From positions 2,604,001 to 2,668,000 of the forward strand of contig CAVTWI010000002.1 in NCBI GenBank assembly GCA_963738345.1: a stretch of DNA of 64,000 bases, in the 5' to 3' direction. The first letter of the stretch is position 1; every line of letters begins with the position of its first letter. A program made the position numbers and the translations under genes. A model generated the notes under the pieces. The model ran no database searches. It was not told where the DNA came from and saw nothing but the letters and a program-made list of their open reading frames with translations. This DNA comes from Bog-159 sp963738345 (lineage in GTDB: Bacteria > Acidobacteriota > Terriglobia > Bryobacterales > Bryobacteraceae). Positions 29,512-39,575 of the stretch are shown in pieces.

Positions 29512-30358
29512 TCATCTTTGTACCGAGATGCCCCGCGCCAAGATCAACCGCGCGGCGATATTCGCAAGCAAAACAAGCAGCAAAAGAACCATACCGGCGG
29601 CCCACGCCTGGCGATGCCAGTCGTCATAAGGCGCCGTGGCGCGATAGAAAATCATTACCGGCAGCGATGCCGTGGGCTGGGTAAAACTGGTGCTCATGTA
29701 GTTGCTGCTTCCGCTGGTGAAAAGCAGAGGCGCCGTTTCCCCGGCGATGCGCGCCACGCCCAGGATCATACCGGTCGCGATGCCGCGGTACGCCGCCGGC
29801 ACCACCACCGTGGCGATGGTCTTCCATTTACTGGCGCCCAGCGCCAACGCGCCTTCGCGCAATGTCTGCGGAACGGACGTCATGAATTGCTCCGTGCTGC
29901 GCGCCGTGATCGGAATCAACATCAATGCCAGAGCCAATCCGCCGGCCAGCGCCGAATTGCCGTGCATCGGCATCACCACCACAGCATAAGCGAAAATGCC
30001 GATCACAATGGAAGGTACGCCGTTCAACAGATCCGCCATGTAGCGGACCATGAAGCCGAACGTCTTGCCGCCAAATTCCGACAGATACACGCCCGCCATA
30101 AATCCCACCGGCAGGCCGATCACGGTCGCCAGTAAGATGATCTGAAGCTGCCCACAATGGCGTTGGCCATGCCCCCGCCCGCTTCTCCAGGCGACTTGGG
30201 CAGCTTGGTGAAGAAGTCCCAATCCACCGACCGCCAGCCATTGTAGACCAGGTATCCCAGAATCAGGAACAGCAGCGAACCGCCACCACCGCGCAGACGC
30301 CGGTCAGGCTCAGCATGATGTAGCTCAGGGTCTTCCGCCAGCGATTGCGCAGTGTCAT
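29512..30358 (-). CDS. pstA: PstA phosphate ABC-transporter permease, two frameshifts
   Basis: Membrane permease subunit of the phosphate importer. The start ATG at 30358 overlaps the pstC stop. The N-terminal helix (TLRNRWRKTLSYIMLSLTGV) is followed by frame breaks near 30280 and 30150. The rest (IILLATVIGLPVGFMAGVYLSEFGG, then EGALALGASKWKTIATVVVPA, the EAA loop contacting PstB) is intact to 29512. About six membrane segments are present. Same operon and same kind of single-base breaks as its neighbours. Confidence 0.85.
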
Positions 30359-31331
30359 GGATTGGAACTCCCCCGCCGTGCGGTGGCGATGATCAGCAGG
30401 CGCGCCATGGCGTTGATCACGATCGTGAGCAGAAACAGCACCAGGCCCAGCGCGACCAGCGACTGCAGGTACAAATCGCCCGTAGCTTCGGTGAACTCAT
30501 TCGCAATCACTGCGGCGATCGTATAGCCGGGGGCGAACAGCGAAGCGTGAATACTGGGATCGTTACCGATCACCATGGTTACCGCCATGGTTTCTCCCAG
30601 CGCTCGCGCCAGGGCCAGGAAAATCGATCCGAAGATCCCCAGCCGCGCGTACGGCACCACCGCCTGCCAAGTGGATTCCCAGCGTGTCGCACCCAACGCC
30701 AGGGCGGCTTCCCGCTGCTCCGTAGGCACTTCGAGCAATGCTTCGCGCGAAATCGAAATGATGAACGGCAACGTCATGATCGCCAGGATCACTGCCGCCG
30801 TCAGGTAGCCAAACCCGTAAATCGGGCCCGAGAAGAGCGGCATGAACCCGAACGATTTCTTCAGGAAAGGCTCCACATAGTCGCGCATCAACGGTACCAG
30901 CGTGAAGATGGCCAGCACGCCATAGATCACGCTGGGTACGGCCGCCAGCAATTCGATAAAAAATGTAAATGTGCTCGAAATGCGTGGCGGCGCCAGTTCC
31001 GACAGGAAAATGGCGGCGCCCACCCCCAGCGGCACCGCAATCATCAATGCGATCAGCGACGTGATCACGGTGCCGTAAATAAACGGCAGCGCTCCAAATT
31101 CACCGCTAACCGGGTTCCACAGCGAACGGTGAGGAATCCGAAGCCGAATTTGTGCCGGGGTAGTGACGATGTGATCCAAAGCTGGTACACCAAACCCACC
31201 GTCACCAGCAGGATGACGGAAGCGAATGCCAGTGTAATCAGGCGCGCCACCTCGTCTCCACTGCGCAGGCGTTGCAACCAGCCCTGCACAACGCGTTGAG
31301 GAGGCGCGCTCAGTGCCGCCGGGGTTCCCAT
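30355..31331 (-). CDS. pstC: PstC phosphate ABC-transporter permease, one frameshift
   Basis: Second membrane permease of the phosphate importer. Starts at ATG 31331 (MGTPAALSAPPQ), first helix ITLAFASVILLVTVGLVYQL, and one single-base break near 31118. It then continues with LWNPVSGEFGALPFIYGT, AVPLGVGAAIFLSELAPPR and the EAA loop REAALALGATRWESTWQAV. The C-terminus is at 30355, overlapping the pstA start. The start is 2 bases downstream of the pstS stop codon, so the genes are coupled. Confidence 0.88.
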
Positions 31332-31332
31332 A

Positions 31333-32365
31333 TTACTTAACCAGGGCGATCTGTTTTTCTTCTTTGGCGACGACTTCCTTCGGTAGCGGAGCGAATCCCA
31401 ACGGCGCAGCGAACTTCTGGCCATCCGCCAGCATCCAGTGCAGGAATTCCGATGATCGACTTTCTTTTCCCTGCGTCGTCGATCTTCGAAGGTATCAGCA
31501 AATAGGTGAAGCTGGCGATCGGATACGCCTTCTTCCCAGGCGCGTTGGTGATGGAAACCCGGAAGTCCGCCGGCATGTTTTTCGCCGCGGCCGCCGCCGC
31601 CTCGGTAACGCTATCCAGGTCGGCCTTCAAAAACGCTCCCGACGAGTTGCGCACCGATCCGTAGGTCATCTTGTTCTGCAGCGCGTAAATCAGTTCCACG
31701 TAGCCGATGGAGTTGGGGGTCTGCTTCACCACACCCGAAACGCCTTCGCTATTCTTCCCGCCGATTCCGCCCGGCCAGCTAACCGACGTGCTGGCGCCCA
31801 CCTTCGATTTCCATTCCGGACTCACCTTCGACAAATAGTCCGTAAACACGAAACTAGTGCCGCTGCCGTCCGACCGGTGTACCACCACAATATCGTTTCC
31901 GGGCAGTTTCACGCCTGCATTGGCTTTGGTCAGTTCCGCATCATTCCACTTCTTGATTTTGCCCAGATAAATGCCGGCCAGTGCTTCCGGTGTGAACTTC
32001 AGTTCCTGCGAAACGCCCGGGATGTTGTACGTCACCACAACGCCGCCCAAAACAGTGGGGAAATGCAGCGGCTTGTTCTTGAATTTGCCGATCTGCTCGT
32101 CGGTCATAGGCATGTCCGAAGCGCCGAAATCCACAGTACCTTCGCTGAACTGGCGGATCCCACCGCCCGACCCAATCGATTGGTAATTGATTTGTACGTC
32201 TGCGTCCTTCTTGGCGAACTCTTCGAACCACTTCCCGTAGATGGGGTACGGGAACGAGGCGCCTGCCGCATTGATCAATACTTTGGCTTCCGCGACCGTC
32301 AGCAGGATGGCCACCGCAGCAAAAATGCCGGCAAAACCGCGCAGCCAGAGGCTACTCTTCTTCAT
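31333..32365 (-). CDS. pstS: PstS phosphate-binding periplasmic protein, 3' frameshift
   Basis: Periplasmic receptor of the Pst importer. It has a signal peptide (MKKSSLWLRGFAGIF through TVAEA), the phosphate-pocket motifs NAAGASFPYPIYGKW, GSGGGIRQF, FGASDMPM and HRSDGSGTSFVF. Near 31450 a single-base break diverts the frame; the expected end (WMLADGQKFAAPLGFAPLP to QIALVK) is encoded in the next frame and stops at 31333-31335. Length after repair (about 344) is typical. A Pho-box-like repeat lies 33-49 bases upstream of the start codon. Confidence 0.92.
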
Positions 32366-32397
32366 AGATGCTCCTTATCCAGGTTCTCATCAAAATT

Positions 32398-32414
32398 GTT
32401 ACAGATTGGTTACA
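32398..32414 (-). promoter_or_regulatory. Pho-box-like direct repeat upstream of pstS
   Basis: On the minus strand TGTAAC occurs twice with an 11-base period (plus-strand GTTACA at 32398-32403 and 32409-32414). This is the spacing and TGTnA pattern of PhoB boxes. It sits 33 bases upstream of the pstS start codon, between the porin and pstS, so pstS probably has its own phosphate-responsive promoter. A related, weaker element lies upstream of the porin. Confidence 0.6.
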
Positions 32415-32462
32415 AACACATGAATTGTCGGGGGCAGGAATGGCCCGCCCCCGGAGGTTTCC

Positions 32463-34124
32463 CTACTTCTTAGCCGAGGGTGGCGCGCCTGGCAGGGTGT
32501 ATCTTAAGTCCACCCAAACCATGTTGTTGTGCGCGTCCCGAGGTGCACCCGCGGCCACATACCAGGGATTGCGGAACAGGTAGGAGTACTGGAAGATGAA
32601 GTTCAAGGCTCCGTAAGTCGGATTCTTCCACATCGTGGTGTTGAATCCCACAGTGCCTTCCTGAATCGTCTTGTTCTGGCTGTTGGCCGACTTCACATAG
32701 CCATAGCCGATCAAGGCGTTCTTGTTGCCCGTATCGAGCGCCGTATCCTTACCGATGTAGTCACCGCCGTAATAGGCATAAAACAACGTCTTGCCCGCAG
32801 TGTACTCGAAGCCGTCCACGGTCGATGCCGCATGCAACGGCGACGGACTGCCGTCGGCGCGGACGATCAGGTCAGGCGCCTGGCCAAACAGATACCGGCC
32901 GCCGCCATCGCTCAAGAACGTATTCACGATCAGGTGGAAGTTCTTCAGCAGTTCCAGGTTGAAGTTGGCTTCCCCGCCCCCACCCTGCTTCGTAAAGCTT
33001 TGGCTGGTTAGCGGATTGTAAGTCTTGAACGAACTCAGGAAGCCCGCGAACTCGATATGCATCAGGTTACCGTTCACTTTCGGGTCGAAAGCGATCTTGG
33101 CCTGCAGATCCGGATGCAGGTTCGGGGGGGTGAACGTCGCCGCGCCCAAGTCGACTTGGGTGTTGGTGTAAGCCGTGGCCAGCAGGCTGGGCAGCACTAC
33201 CGCGCCGCCGCCCGAGGAACCGCCGCCGTATTGCTCGGCCTGCTCCAGCGCAAAGCCCACGGTTACGATATCACTGGCATGGTAGACCGCGCGGAATTGT
33301 GGAGCGCGCGTCCATGGAATGCCCACCTGGTAATTCGTGTCCATGTCCTGGCTATAAAAGATGTCGGAAGGCAGCGGCGAAATACCCACGCGGCCCGGCG
33401 TCAACATGCTCCACGATTGTCCGCCTAGAATTTCCCATTTTCCGTTGCGCAGATCCACAAAATAAAGCCGAATGCGGAAACTGTTGCTGTTCGAGGTCAC
33501 GCCCGCATTGGTCGCCTGGGTGCCCAAAAAGTCAGACTCCCAATAGGCCAGCACTTTAGTGCCGTGAACCATCGCGTCCATCCGCGCGCCGATGCGCGAG
33601 TTCTGCGCGCTGAAGCGAAATTTCGCTCAGCTTGCCCAAACCCGTCGACAACATTGTTGTAGGGTGTGCTGCCGAAGTTCGTGCCGATGCAACTGCCTCC
33701 ATCCGCCGAGCGGAAAACGCCCGTCAAGTCCATAAAGCCCAGCGGCGTAATCGTCGCAGTGCCGATTTTTATTTGTAGCGGCGAGGGGGCCTGTCTCGCC
33801 GGCCGCCTGCGGGGTGGCTCAGGCTGCCGCCAAACCGGGATGCAGCACCGGCGCAACATCGCCGGCCGGGAATGATTGCGGACGTGCTGGCCACCTGCCC
33901 TAAGACTCGGGCGGTTTCGGCTGGCTGGCCTGATCCAACACTTTCTTCTGGTCGTCCAACACGCGGCGAAGCTGATCGATCTGCTCCTGCTGAGCAGCCA
34001 ATTGCGCTTTCAAACGCTCGATCTCCGGGTTGGGGGTAGCGGTTTCCTGGGCGCGCGCGGGCACTATAAGCGCGCCCAAAAGGAGCAGGATTCCGCCGAG
34101 CGTCGCAAGTACTCTTCTCTTCAT
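32463..34124 (-). CDS. Phosphate-locus outer-membrane porin with N-terminal coiled coil, frameshifted
   Basis: A porin of about 550 residues if read through. The start at 34124 gives a signal peptide (MKRRVLATLGGILLLLGALI, cleaving near ARAQ), then a heptad coiled coil (PEIERLKAQLAAQQEQIDQL, residues ~30-65) as in S-layer-like or OprO/OprP trimers. The barrel follows: ATITPLGFMDLTGVFRSAD, the middle part, and the end MVWVDLRYTLPG. Single-base breaks lie near 33895 and 33600. Its position directly ahead of pstSCAB-phoU and a Pho-box-like element at 34264-34280 suggest a phosphate-starvation-induced anion porin; that is inference. Confidence 0.72.
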
Positions 34125-34263
34125 TGAAGCTCCTTGTTCAGATTTGGAAATTACAAGCCGGATGTCCCGCGGCGAACCGCGGACAACGTGCAGGGCAAAC
34201 GATGCCACGCACTTCGGCCTAACGATAGGTATCCACGCGCCATTAGGAGTTGATGACGGAATT

Positions 34264-34280
34264 GTTAAGTTCCGATTACG
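34264..34280 (-). promoter_or_regulatory. Weak Pho-box-like repeat upstream of the porin
   Basis: On the minus strand CGTAAT and CTTAAC are spaced 11 bases (plus-strand GTTAAG 34264-34269, ATTACG 34275-34280), followed by AATT as at the pstS box. It lies 140 bases upstream of the porin start within an otherwise empty 307-base gap (34125-34431), in which I see no gene. Similarity to the pstS element is the only support. Confidence 0.35.
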
Positions 34281-34431
34281 AGAACCCTGCCTGCTTCAGA
34301 GCGATAAACCTGAATTTCGGTCGTAAAACGCACCGCCTCGGCTTGTCTTAGTGTCGTACCCCACGATGCGGGACAAAATACTTCGATTGGAGTATACCCC
34401 CCTCGCCTTCGCCCGCCTATCATCAGGGTAG

Positions 34432-35151
34432 GTGAATACCGGGCAGACGATCAGACTGGCTCCCCCTGGAGTCCTGGACCAATTGCGGTCTTTCGATTCC
34501 CCAACTGTCTCCAATGCTATTGAGCGGCTCGACGTGCGCCTGCGCAACGAGGGCTTTGTGGATATGTCTATCCGCAGCCTCTCGCCCGGGCTCCCGCCCA
34601 TGGTCGGCTACGCAGCCACCGGCCGCATCCGCACCTCGGATGCACCCACCGCCCAGTACTGCTACCACGAGCGCATGGATTGGTGGGAGTACCTCTCCAC
34701 TCTCCCTAAACCCTCCGTGATTGTCCTCGAAGACCTTGACCCGCGTCCCGGATGCGGTGCACTTTTCGGTGAAATCCACGCCCACATCGGCCGCGCCATG
34801 GGCTGTATCGGATATGTAACAAATGGCTCGGTACGCGATTTGCCCGGCATCGCGCGCACCGGCTTTCATCTGTTCGCCGGTGGAGTCTCCGCGTCGCATT
34901 CCTACGCCCACGTGGTCGACTTCGGAGGGCCTGTAGTGGTGGGCGGTCTAACCGTCAGACCCGGAGACCTGCTCCACGGCGACCTCCATGGTGTGGTCTC
35001 CGTTCCGGCTGAAAATGCCGGCGAGATTCCCGCTATCGCCAGCAAATTGTTGGCCCAGGAGGCCGAATTGATTCACTTATGCCAGCCAGGCGACTTCTCC
35101 CTCAAAAAGCTACGCAGCCTGATCGAACGGACGGTGCATGTTTCTAAATAG
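34432..35151 (+). CDS. RraA-like / HMG aldolase family protein
   Basis: A 239-residue protein of the RraA-like fold, shared by RNase E inhibitor RraA and by 4-hydroxy-4-methyl-2-oxoglutarate/4-carboxy-4-hydroxy-2-oxoadipate aldolases. The core MGCIGYVTNGSVRDLPGIA matches the family signature (usually GvVtDGavRD), followed by VVVGGLTVRPGDLLHGDLHGVVSVP, in which the acidic metal-site residues lie. It starts at a GTG and overlaps the following adaptor by 14 bases. An enzyme role is more likely than RNase E control, because the protein is longer than RraA. Confidence 0.78.
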   Translation: MNTGQTIRLAPPGVLDQLRSFDSPTVSNAIERLDVRLRNEGFVDMSIRSLSPGLPPMVGYAATGRIRTSDAPTAQYCYHERMDWWEYLSTLPKPSVIVLEDLDPRPGCGALFGEIHAHIGRAMGCIGYVTNGSVRDLPGIARTGFHLFAGGVSASHSYAHVVDFGGPVVVGGLTVRPGDLLHGDLHGVVSVPAENAGEIPAIASKLLAQEAELIHLCQPGDFSLKKLRSLIERTVHVSK

Positions 35152-36388
35152 GAATAGGAAAGCCGCGATCATCGCCGCCGGGATCGTTGCCGTGTCCGCC
35201 TCTTTGGCCGGTTGTTCACGCGGCGGACGGGCTGAAGCCGGCGAACCCCCGGTCCCCGTGGTCGTAGGTGTCACCAAAACCGCCCGCATGCCGCTCGATC
35301 GCAACATTACTCTATCGTCCGAACTGGTGCCCTTCCAGGAAATCGAGGTGTACGCCAAAGAGTCCGGCTACGTTCGCCAACTGAATGTGGATTACGGCTC
35401 GCGCGTGGCCAAAGGCCAACTGATGGCCGTTCTAGAAATCCCCGAACTGCAGGCTCAGCTCCAGCAGGACCAGGCCGCTATCAAAAACATGGGCGAACAG
35501 GTGGCCCAATCCAAACAACAACTCAGCCGCGTGCAGGCTCAATATAATGTCGCGCACCTGCAATACCAGCGTTTGAAAACTGTATCCGACGCTAAACCCG
35601 GCCTGGTGGCCCAGCAGGAAGTGGATGATTGGCAAGGCAAAGATCTGGGCGCGTCCGCCCAGGTAGAAGGCGCCAAAGCCGCCGTGCAGTCCGCCGAAAG
35701 CCAACTCGTCGCCGCTCAGGCGAAACTGGCGCACGACCAAGTGCTCTTCGACTACTCCCGCATTACCGCGCCCTTTGCCGGCGTGGTCACCCAGCGCTAT
35801 GCCAACCTCGGCGCCCTGATGCAGGCAGGCACCAATTCGAGCACCCAAGCCATGCCGCTGGTGAAACTCGCGCAGGACGACGTATTTCGCCTCGTCATTC
35901 CCGTACCCGAATCGGCCGTGCCCTTTATCCGCGTCGGTGAGCCGGTCGATGTTCGTATTCCCGCGATGAACCGCACCTTTCCGGGCAAAGTGGCCCGCAC
36001 CTCCTCCGACGTCACCTCCGACACCCGCACCATGCATACCGAAGTGGACGTACCGAATCCCAATCACGTGCTGATTGAAGGCATGTACGCCGAGGCCACC
36101 CTGCGATTGGAACGCAAGAATAATGCCCTGGTGGTACCGTTGCAAGCCATCGAGCGCCAGGGAGACCATACCAGCGTCCTGGTGGTCAATGCGTCCAATC
36201 GCATTGAGGAGCGCCCCGTAACTCTGGGTCTTCAAAACGCTTCCTTCGCCGAGGTCACCTCGGGACTGACCGATGGCGAGCAAGTCGTAGTGAGCGATCG
36301 CGGCGCACTGAAAGCCGGTCAGCCGGTAACACCCAAAGTTGTGCAACTCATGAATAATAACCCCACTACCGATCAAGGTAAGAGCTAA
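35138..36388 (+). CDS. RND efflux periplasmic adaptor lipoprotein
   Basis: A 416-residue membrane-fusion protein with lipobox LAGC (Cys26). Lipoyl halves ESGYVRQLNVDYGSRVAKGQ and RITAPFAGVVTQRYANLGA flank a coiled-coil hairpin rich in Gln and Ala (residues ~95-190). The barrel motif DTRTMHTEVDVPNPN follows. It is a close paralogue of the adaptor at 23209-24408. The pump gene begins 6 bases later. The overlap with the RraA-like gene implies that all are in one transcript. Confidence 0.9.
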   Translation: MFLNRNRKAAIIAAGIVAVSASLAGCSRGGRAEAGEPPVPVVVGVTKTARMPLDRNITLSSELVPFQEIEVYAKESGYVRQLNVDYGSRVAKGQLMAVLEIPELQAQLQQDQAAIKNMGEQVAQSKQQLSRVQAQYNVAHLQYQRLKTVSDAKPGLVAQQEVDDWQGKDLGASAQVEGAKAAVQSAESQLVAAQAKLAHDQVLFDYSRITAPFAGVVTQRYANLGALMQAGTNSSTQAMPLVKLAQDDVFRLVIPVPESAVPFIRVGEPVDVRIPAMNRTFPGKVARTSSDVTSDTRTMHTEVDVPNPNHVLIEGMYAEATLRLERKNNALVVPLQAIERQGDHTSVLVVNASNRIEERPVTLGLQNASFAEVTSGLTDGEQVVVSDRGALKAGQPVTPKVVQLMNNNPTTDQGKS

Positions 36389-36394
36389 GCGTCC

Positions 36395-39300
36395 ATGTCG
36401 CGCTTTTCCATTCGCAATCCGTATTTCATCGTGGTCATCTGCATCGCGCTCCTGGCCATCGGCATGGTCAGCTTGGCGCGCATGCCGGTGGATCTTTTCC
36501 CCGCCATCAACATACCCCAGGTCGTAGTTGCCACCTTCTACTCCGGCATGCCGCCCGAAGACATCGAGTTCGATATCACCAACCCCCTCGAACGCTTCTT
36601 CACCCTTGCCAGCGGCGTCGATCATTCCGAATCACGCTCTCTGTTAGGAGTCAGCATCATCAAGGTATTCTTCCAACCCGGCACTAGCGCCGATGCCGAT
36701 GTCACGCAACTCTCCAACCTCGCCCTGGCCGATCTGAAGCGCTTGCCCCCGGGCACCTTGCCGCCCGTAGTGTTGAAGTTCGACGCTTCCAGTCTGCCGG
36801 TCTGCCTGCTTACCGTCAGCGGCAAGGGCTTGAACGAAACCCAACTGCACGACTACGCCCAGTTCCAGATCCGCAACCAGATCGCCGTGCTGAAAGGCGC
36901 CGAGATCCCCCCGCCCTTCGGCGGAAAATACCGCCAGATCATGGTGTATGTGGACCCCTACAAGTTGGCCTCCCGCCAACTCAGTCCCATGGACGTGGTT
37001 AACGCCGTGAATAACTCGAACCTCATCCTTCCCGCCGGCGACGTAAAGGTCGGACCGACTGACTACTATGTCTACTCCAACAGCCTGGTGAAGGACATGG
37101 GCGAGCTGAACAGCCTGCCGATCAAGACCGCCGGCAACTCCTGGGTGACCATCGGCGACGTCGGAAAGGCGGAAGATGCCAGCCAGCTCCAGTACAACAT
37201 CGTCCGCGTGAACGGCCAGCGTTCCGCCTACATTCCGATCATGAAGCAGGGCGGTGACACCAACACCATCGAGGTGGTCGATGGCGTCCGCAAACTTACG
37301 TCCCACCTGCTCGACATCCCCAAACAGTTGGTTACCGACGTCGTGTTCGATCAATCCGTCTACGTGAAAGCGGCCCTCGAAACCGTGCTGCACGAAGGCG
37401 CCATCGGCCTGGTCCTCACCAGCATCATGATTCTGATTTTCCTGGGTAGCCTGCGCGCCACATCGGCGGTCTTGCTGTCGATTCCCCTATCGGCCGTGGC
37501 CGCCTTCGTGGTGCTGGCCATGATGGGCAGCACCGTAAACACCATGATCCTGGGCGGCATGGCCCTGGCCTTTTCGCGCGTCATCGATAACTCCGTGATC
37601 TCGCTCGAAAACATCTACCGGCACCTGGAAATGGGCGCATTACCGCAGGTAGCCGCCGAAATCGGTGGTTCGGAAGTAAGTCTAGCCGTACTCGCTGCCA
37701 CCCTGGTAGATGTCGTCGACTTCTTCCCGGTCACGTTTCCTCTACGGCGTCAGTAAGTTCCTCTTCTCCGCCCTGGCGCTGGCATTTTGCCTTATCCCTG
37801 CTGGCCTCCTTCGTCGTGGCCATGACGGTCATCCCGCTCTTCTGCTCACGCTTCCTGAAACAGCACGTACCCGCGGAAGGTGGCGGCGCGCACCCAGTCC
37901 CGGCCCATCCCGGCAGCCACTCCATGGGCGACCGCTTCAATGCCGCCTTCAACCGTGGATTCGGAAAGCTCCTCGATTTCTACGAGCGCCTGGTGCGCCG
38001 CGCGCTCGTCCGTCCTGGCTTGACCGTAGCAGCCCTGGGAGCCGTATTCGTGCTCAGCCTGGGGATCTATCCCTTCCTCGGCGTTGCCTTCTTCCCGCGC
38101 ACCGACGCCGGCCAGTTCACCATCAACATGAAGGCCCCCACCGGTACCCGCCTGGAAGTCACCGAACAGTACATCCAACGTATCGAAAACCTGATCCATC
38201 GCATCGTCCCCCCGCACGACTTCCGCATGGTAGTCTCCAACATCGGCGTAGTCAATGACTTCTCCTCGCTCTACACCTCCAACGCCGGCGAGTACACCAG
38301 CACCATCCAGGTGCAACTGAATGACGACCACGCCGTCAGCAGCTTCGACTACATTGACCCGCGTGCGCAACGGCATCGCCGCCGAAATGCCCGACGTGCG
38401 CACCTTCTTCCAAAGCGGATCCATGGTCGACGCGGTCATCAATATGGGCATGCCCGCGCCCATCGATATTCAGGTCAGCAGTTCCAATCTGAAGCGGAAC
38501 TTCGCCCTGGCGCAGGATCTGGCCACCCGCATCCGTGCCCTTCATGAATGTCGGCGAAGTCTACATCCCGCAGGACATGAACTATCCCGGCATCCGCATG
38601 GACGTCGACCGCGTCCATGCCGGCGAGTTCGGGCTCAGCCAGAAAGAGGTCGTGGATAACGTGATCACTGCGCTCAATTCCAACTACATGATCGCGCCCA
38701 ATTATTGGGTCGACGAAAAGAGCGGTAACGATTACTACCTCACGGTCCAGTATTTCGAACACGGCCAGCCTTCCATCCAAAACATGCTGGACCTGCGCAA
38801 CATTCCCCTCCGTGCGCCCAATGCCGCCACCCCCACAACCCTCGATTCCGTAGTGAAACTGCAGCGCATTCAAACCCCCACTGAAATCGATCACTACCAG
38901 ATCCAGCGCGTCACCGACGTCTATGTCACGCCCGCCGGAGAAGATCTCGGCCATGTCACCAGTAACATTCAGGACATTCTGGCGCATGCCAATATCCCGA
39001 GTAACGTGCGCGTCAATCTGCACGGCATGGTCGAAGGAATGCAAGCATCTTTCAAGAGTTTCGGCTTCGGCTTTATGCTCTCGTTCCTGCTCCTCTATCT
39101 CATTCTGGTCGCCCAGTTCCGTTCCTTTGTCGACCCCTTCCTCATCATGCTCGCCATCCCCATGGGCTTCGTGGGCGTGCTCGTCATCCTGCCCCTCACC
39201 CACACCACCTTGAACGTCATGTCGCTCATGGGCGTGCTGATGCTCGTAGGTATCGCCGATTCCAACAGCATCCTGATCGTCGATTTCGCCCACAAGCTCG

Positions 39301-39575
39301 AAGAACAAGGCCTCTCGGTGACTGACGCTATCATCACCGCCTGCCGCGTGCGTCTGCGTCCTATCCTGATGACCTCTCTCGCCACCATCATCGGCATGAT
39401 TCCCATGGCCTTGAAGTTGGGTACCGGCGCCGAACAATACACCCCCATGGCGCGCGCCATCATCGGCGGCTTGACCTCGTCCGTACTCTTGACCGTATTC
39501 ATCGTGCCGGCCGCCTACTTACTCGTCTATCGCAAGAAAGAGCGCCCCGCGCCCCAACCGGAGTTAGCATCATGA
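36395..39575 (+). CDS. RND efflux pump permease, four frameshifts
   Basis: Paralogue of the pump at 24426-27537, about 1060 residues if bridged. The start MSRFSIRNPYFIVVICIALL and RMPVDLFPAINIPQVVVATF are typical of this subgroup. Single-base breaks lie near 37738, 37790, 38355 and 38540; from 38541 to the end the frame is intact (YIPQDMNYPGIRMDVDRVHA to VPAAYLLVYRKK). TM4 reads FSRVIDNSVISLENIY with Asp398-Asn399, so like its paralogue it lacks the second Asp of the usual proton relay. Its 3' end overlaps the TolC gene. Substrate unknown. Confidence 0.82.
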
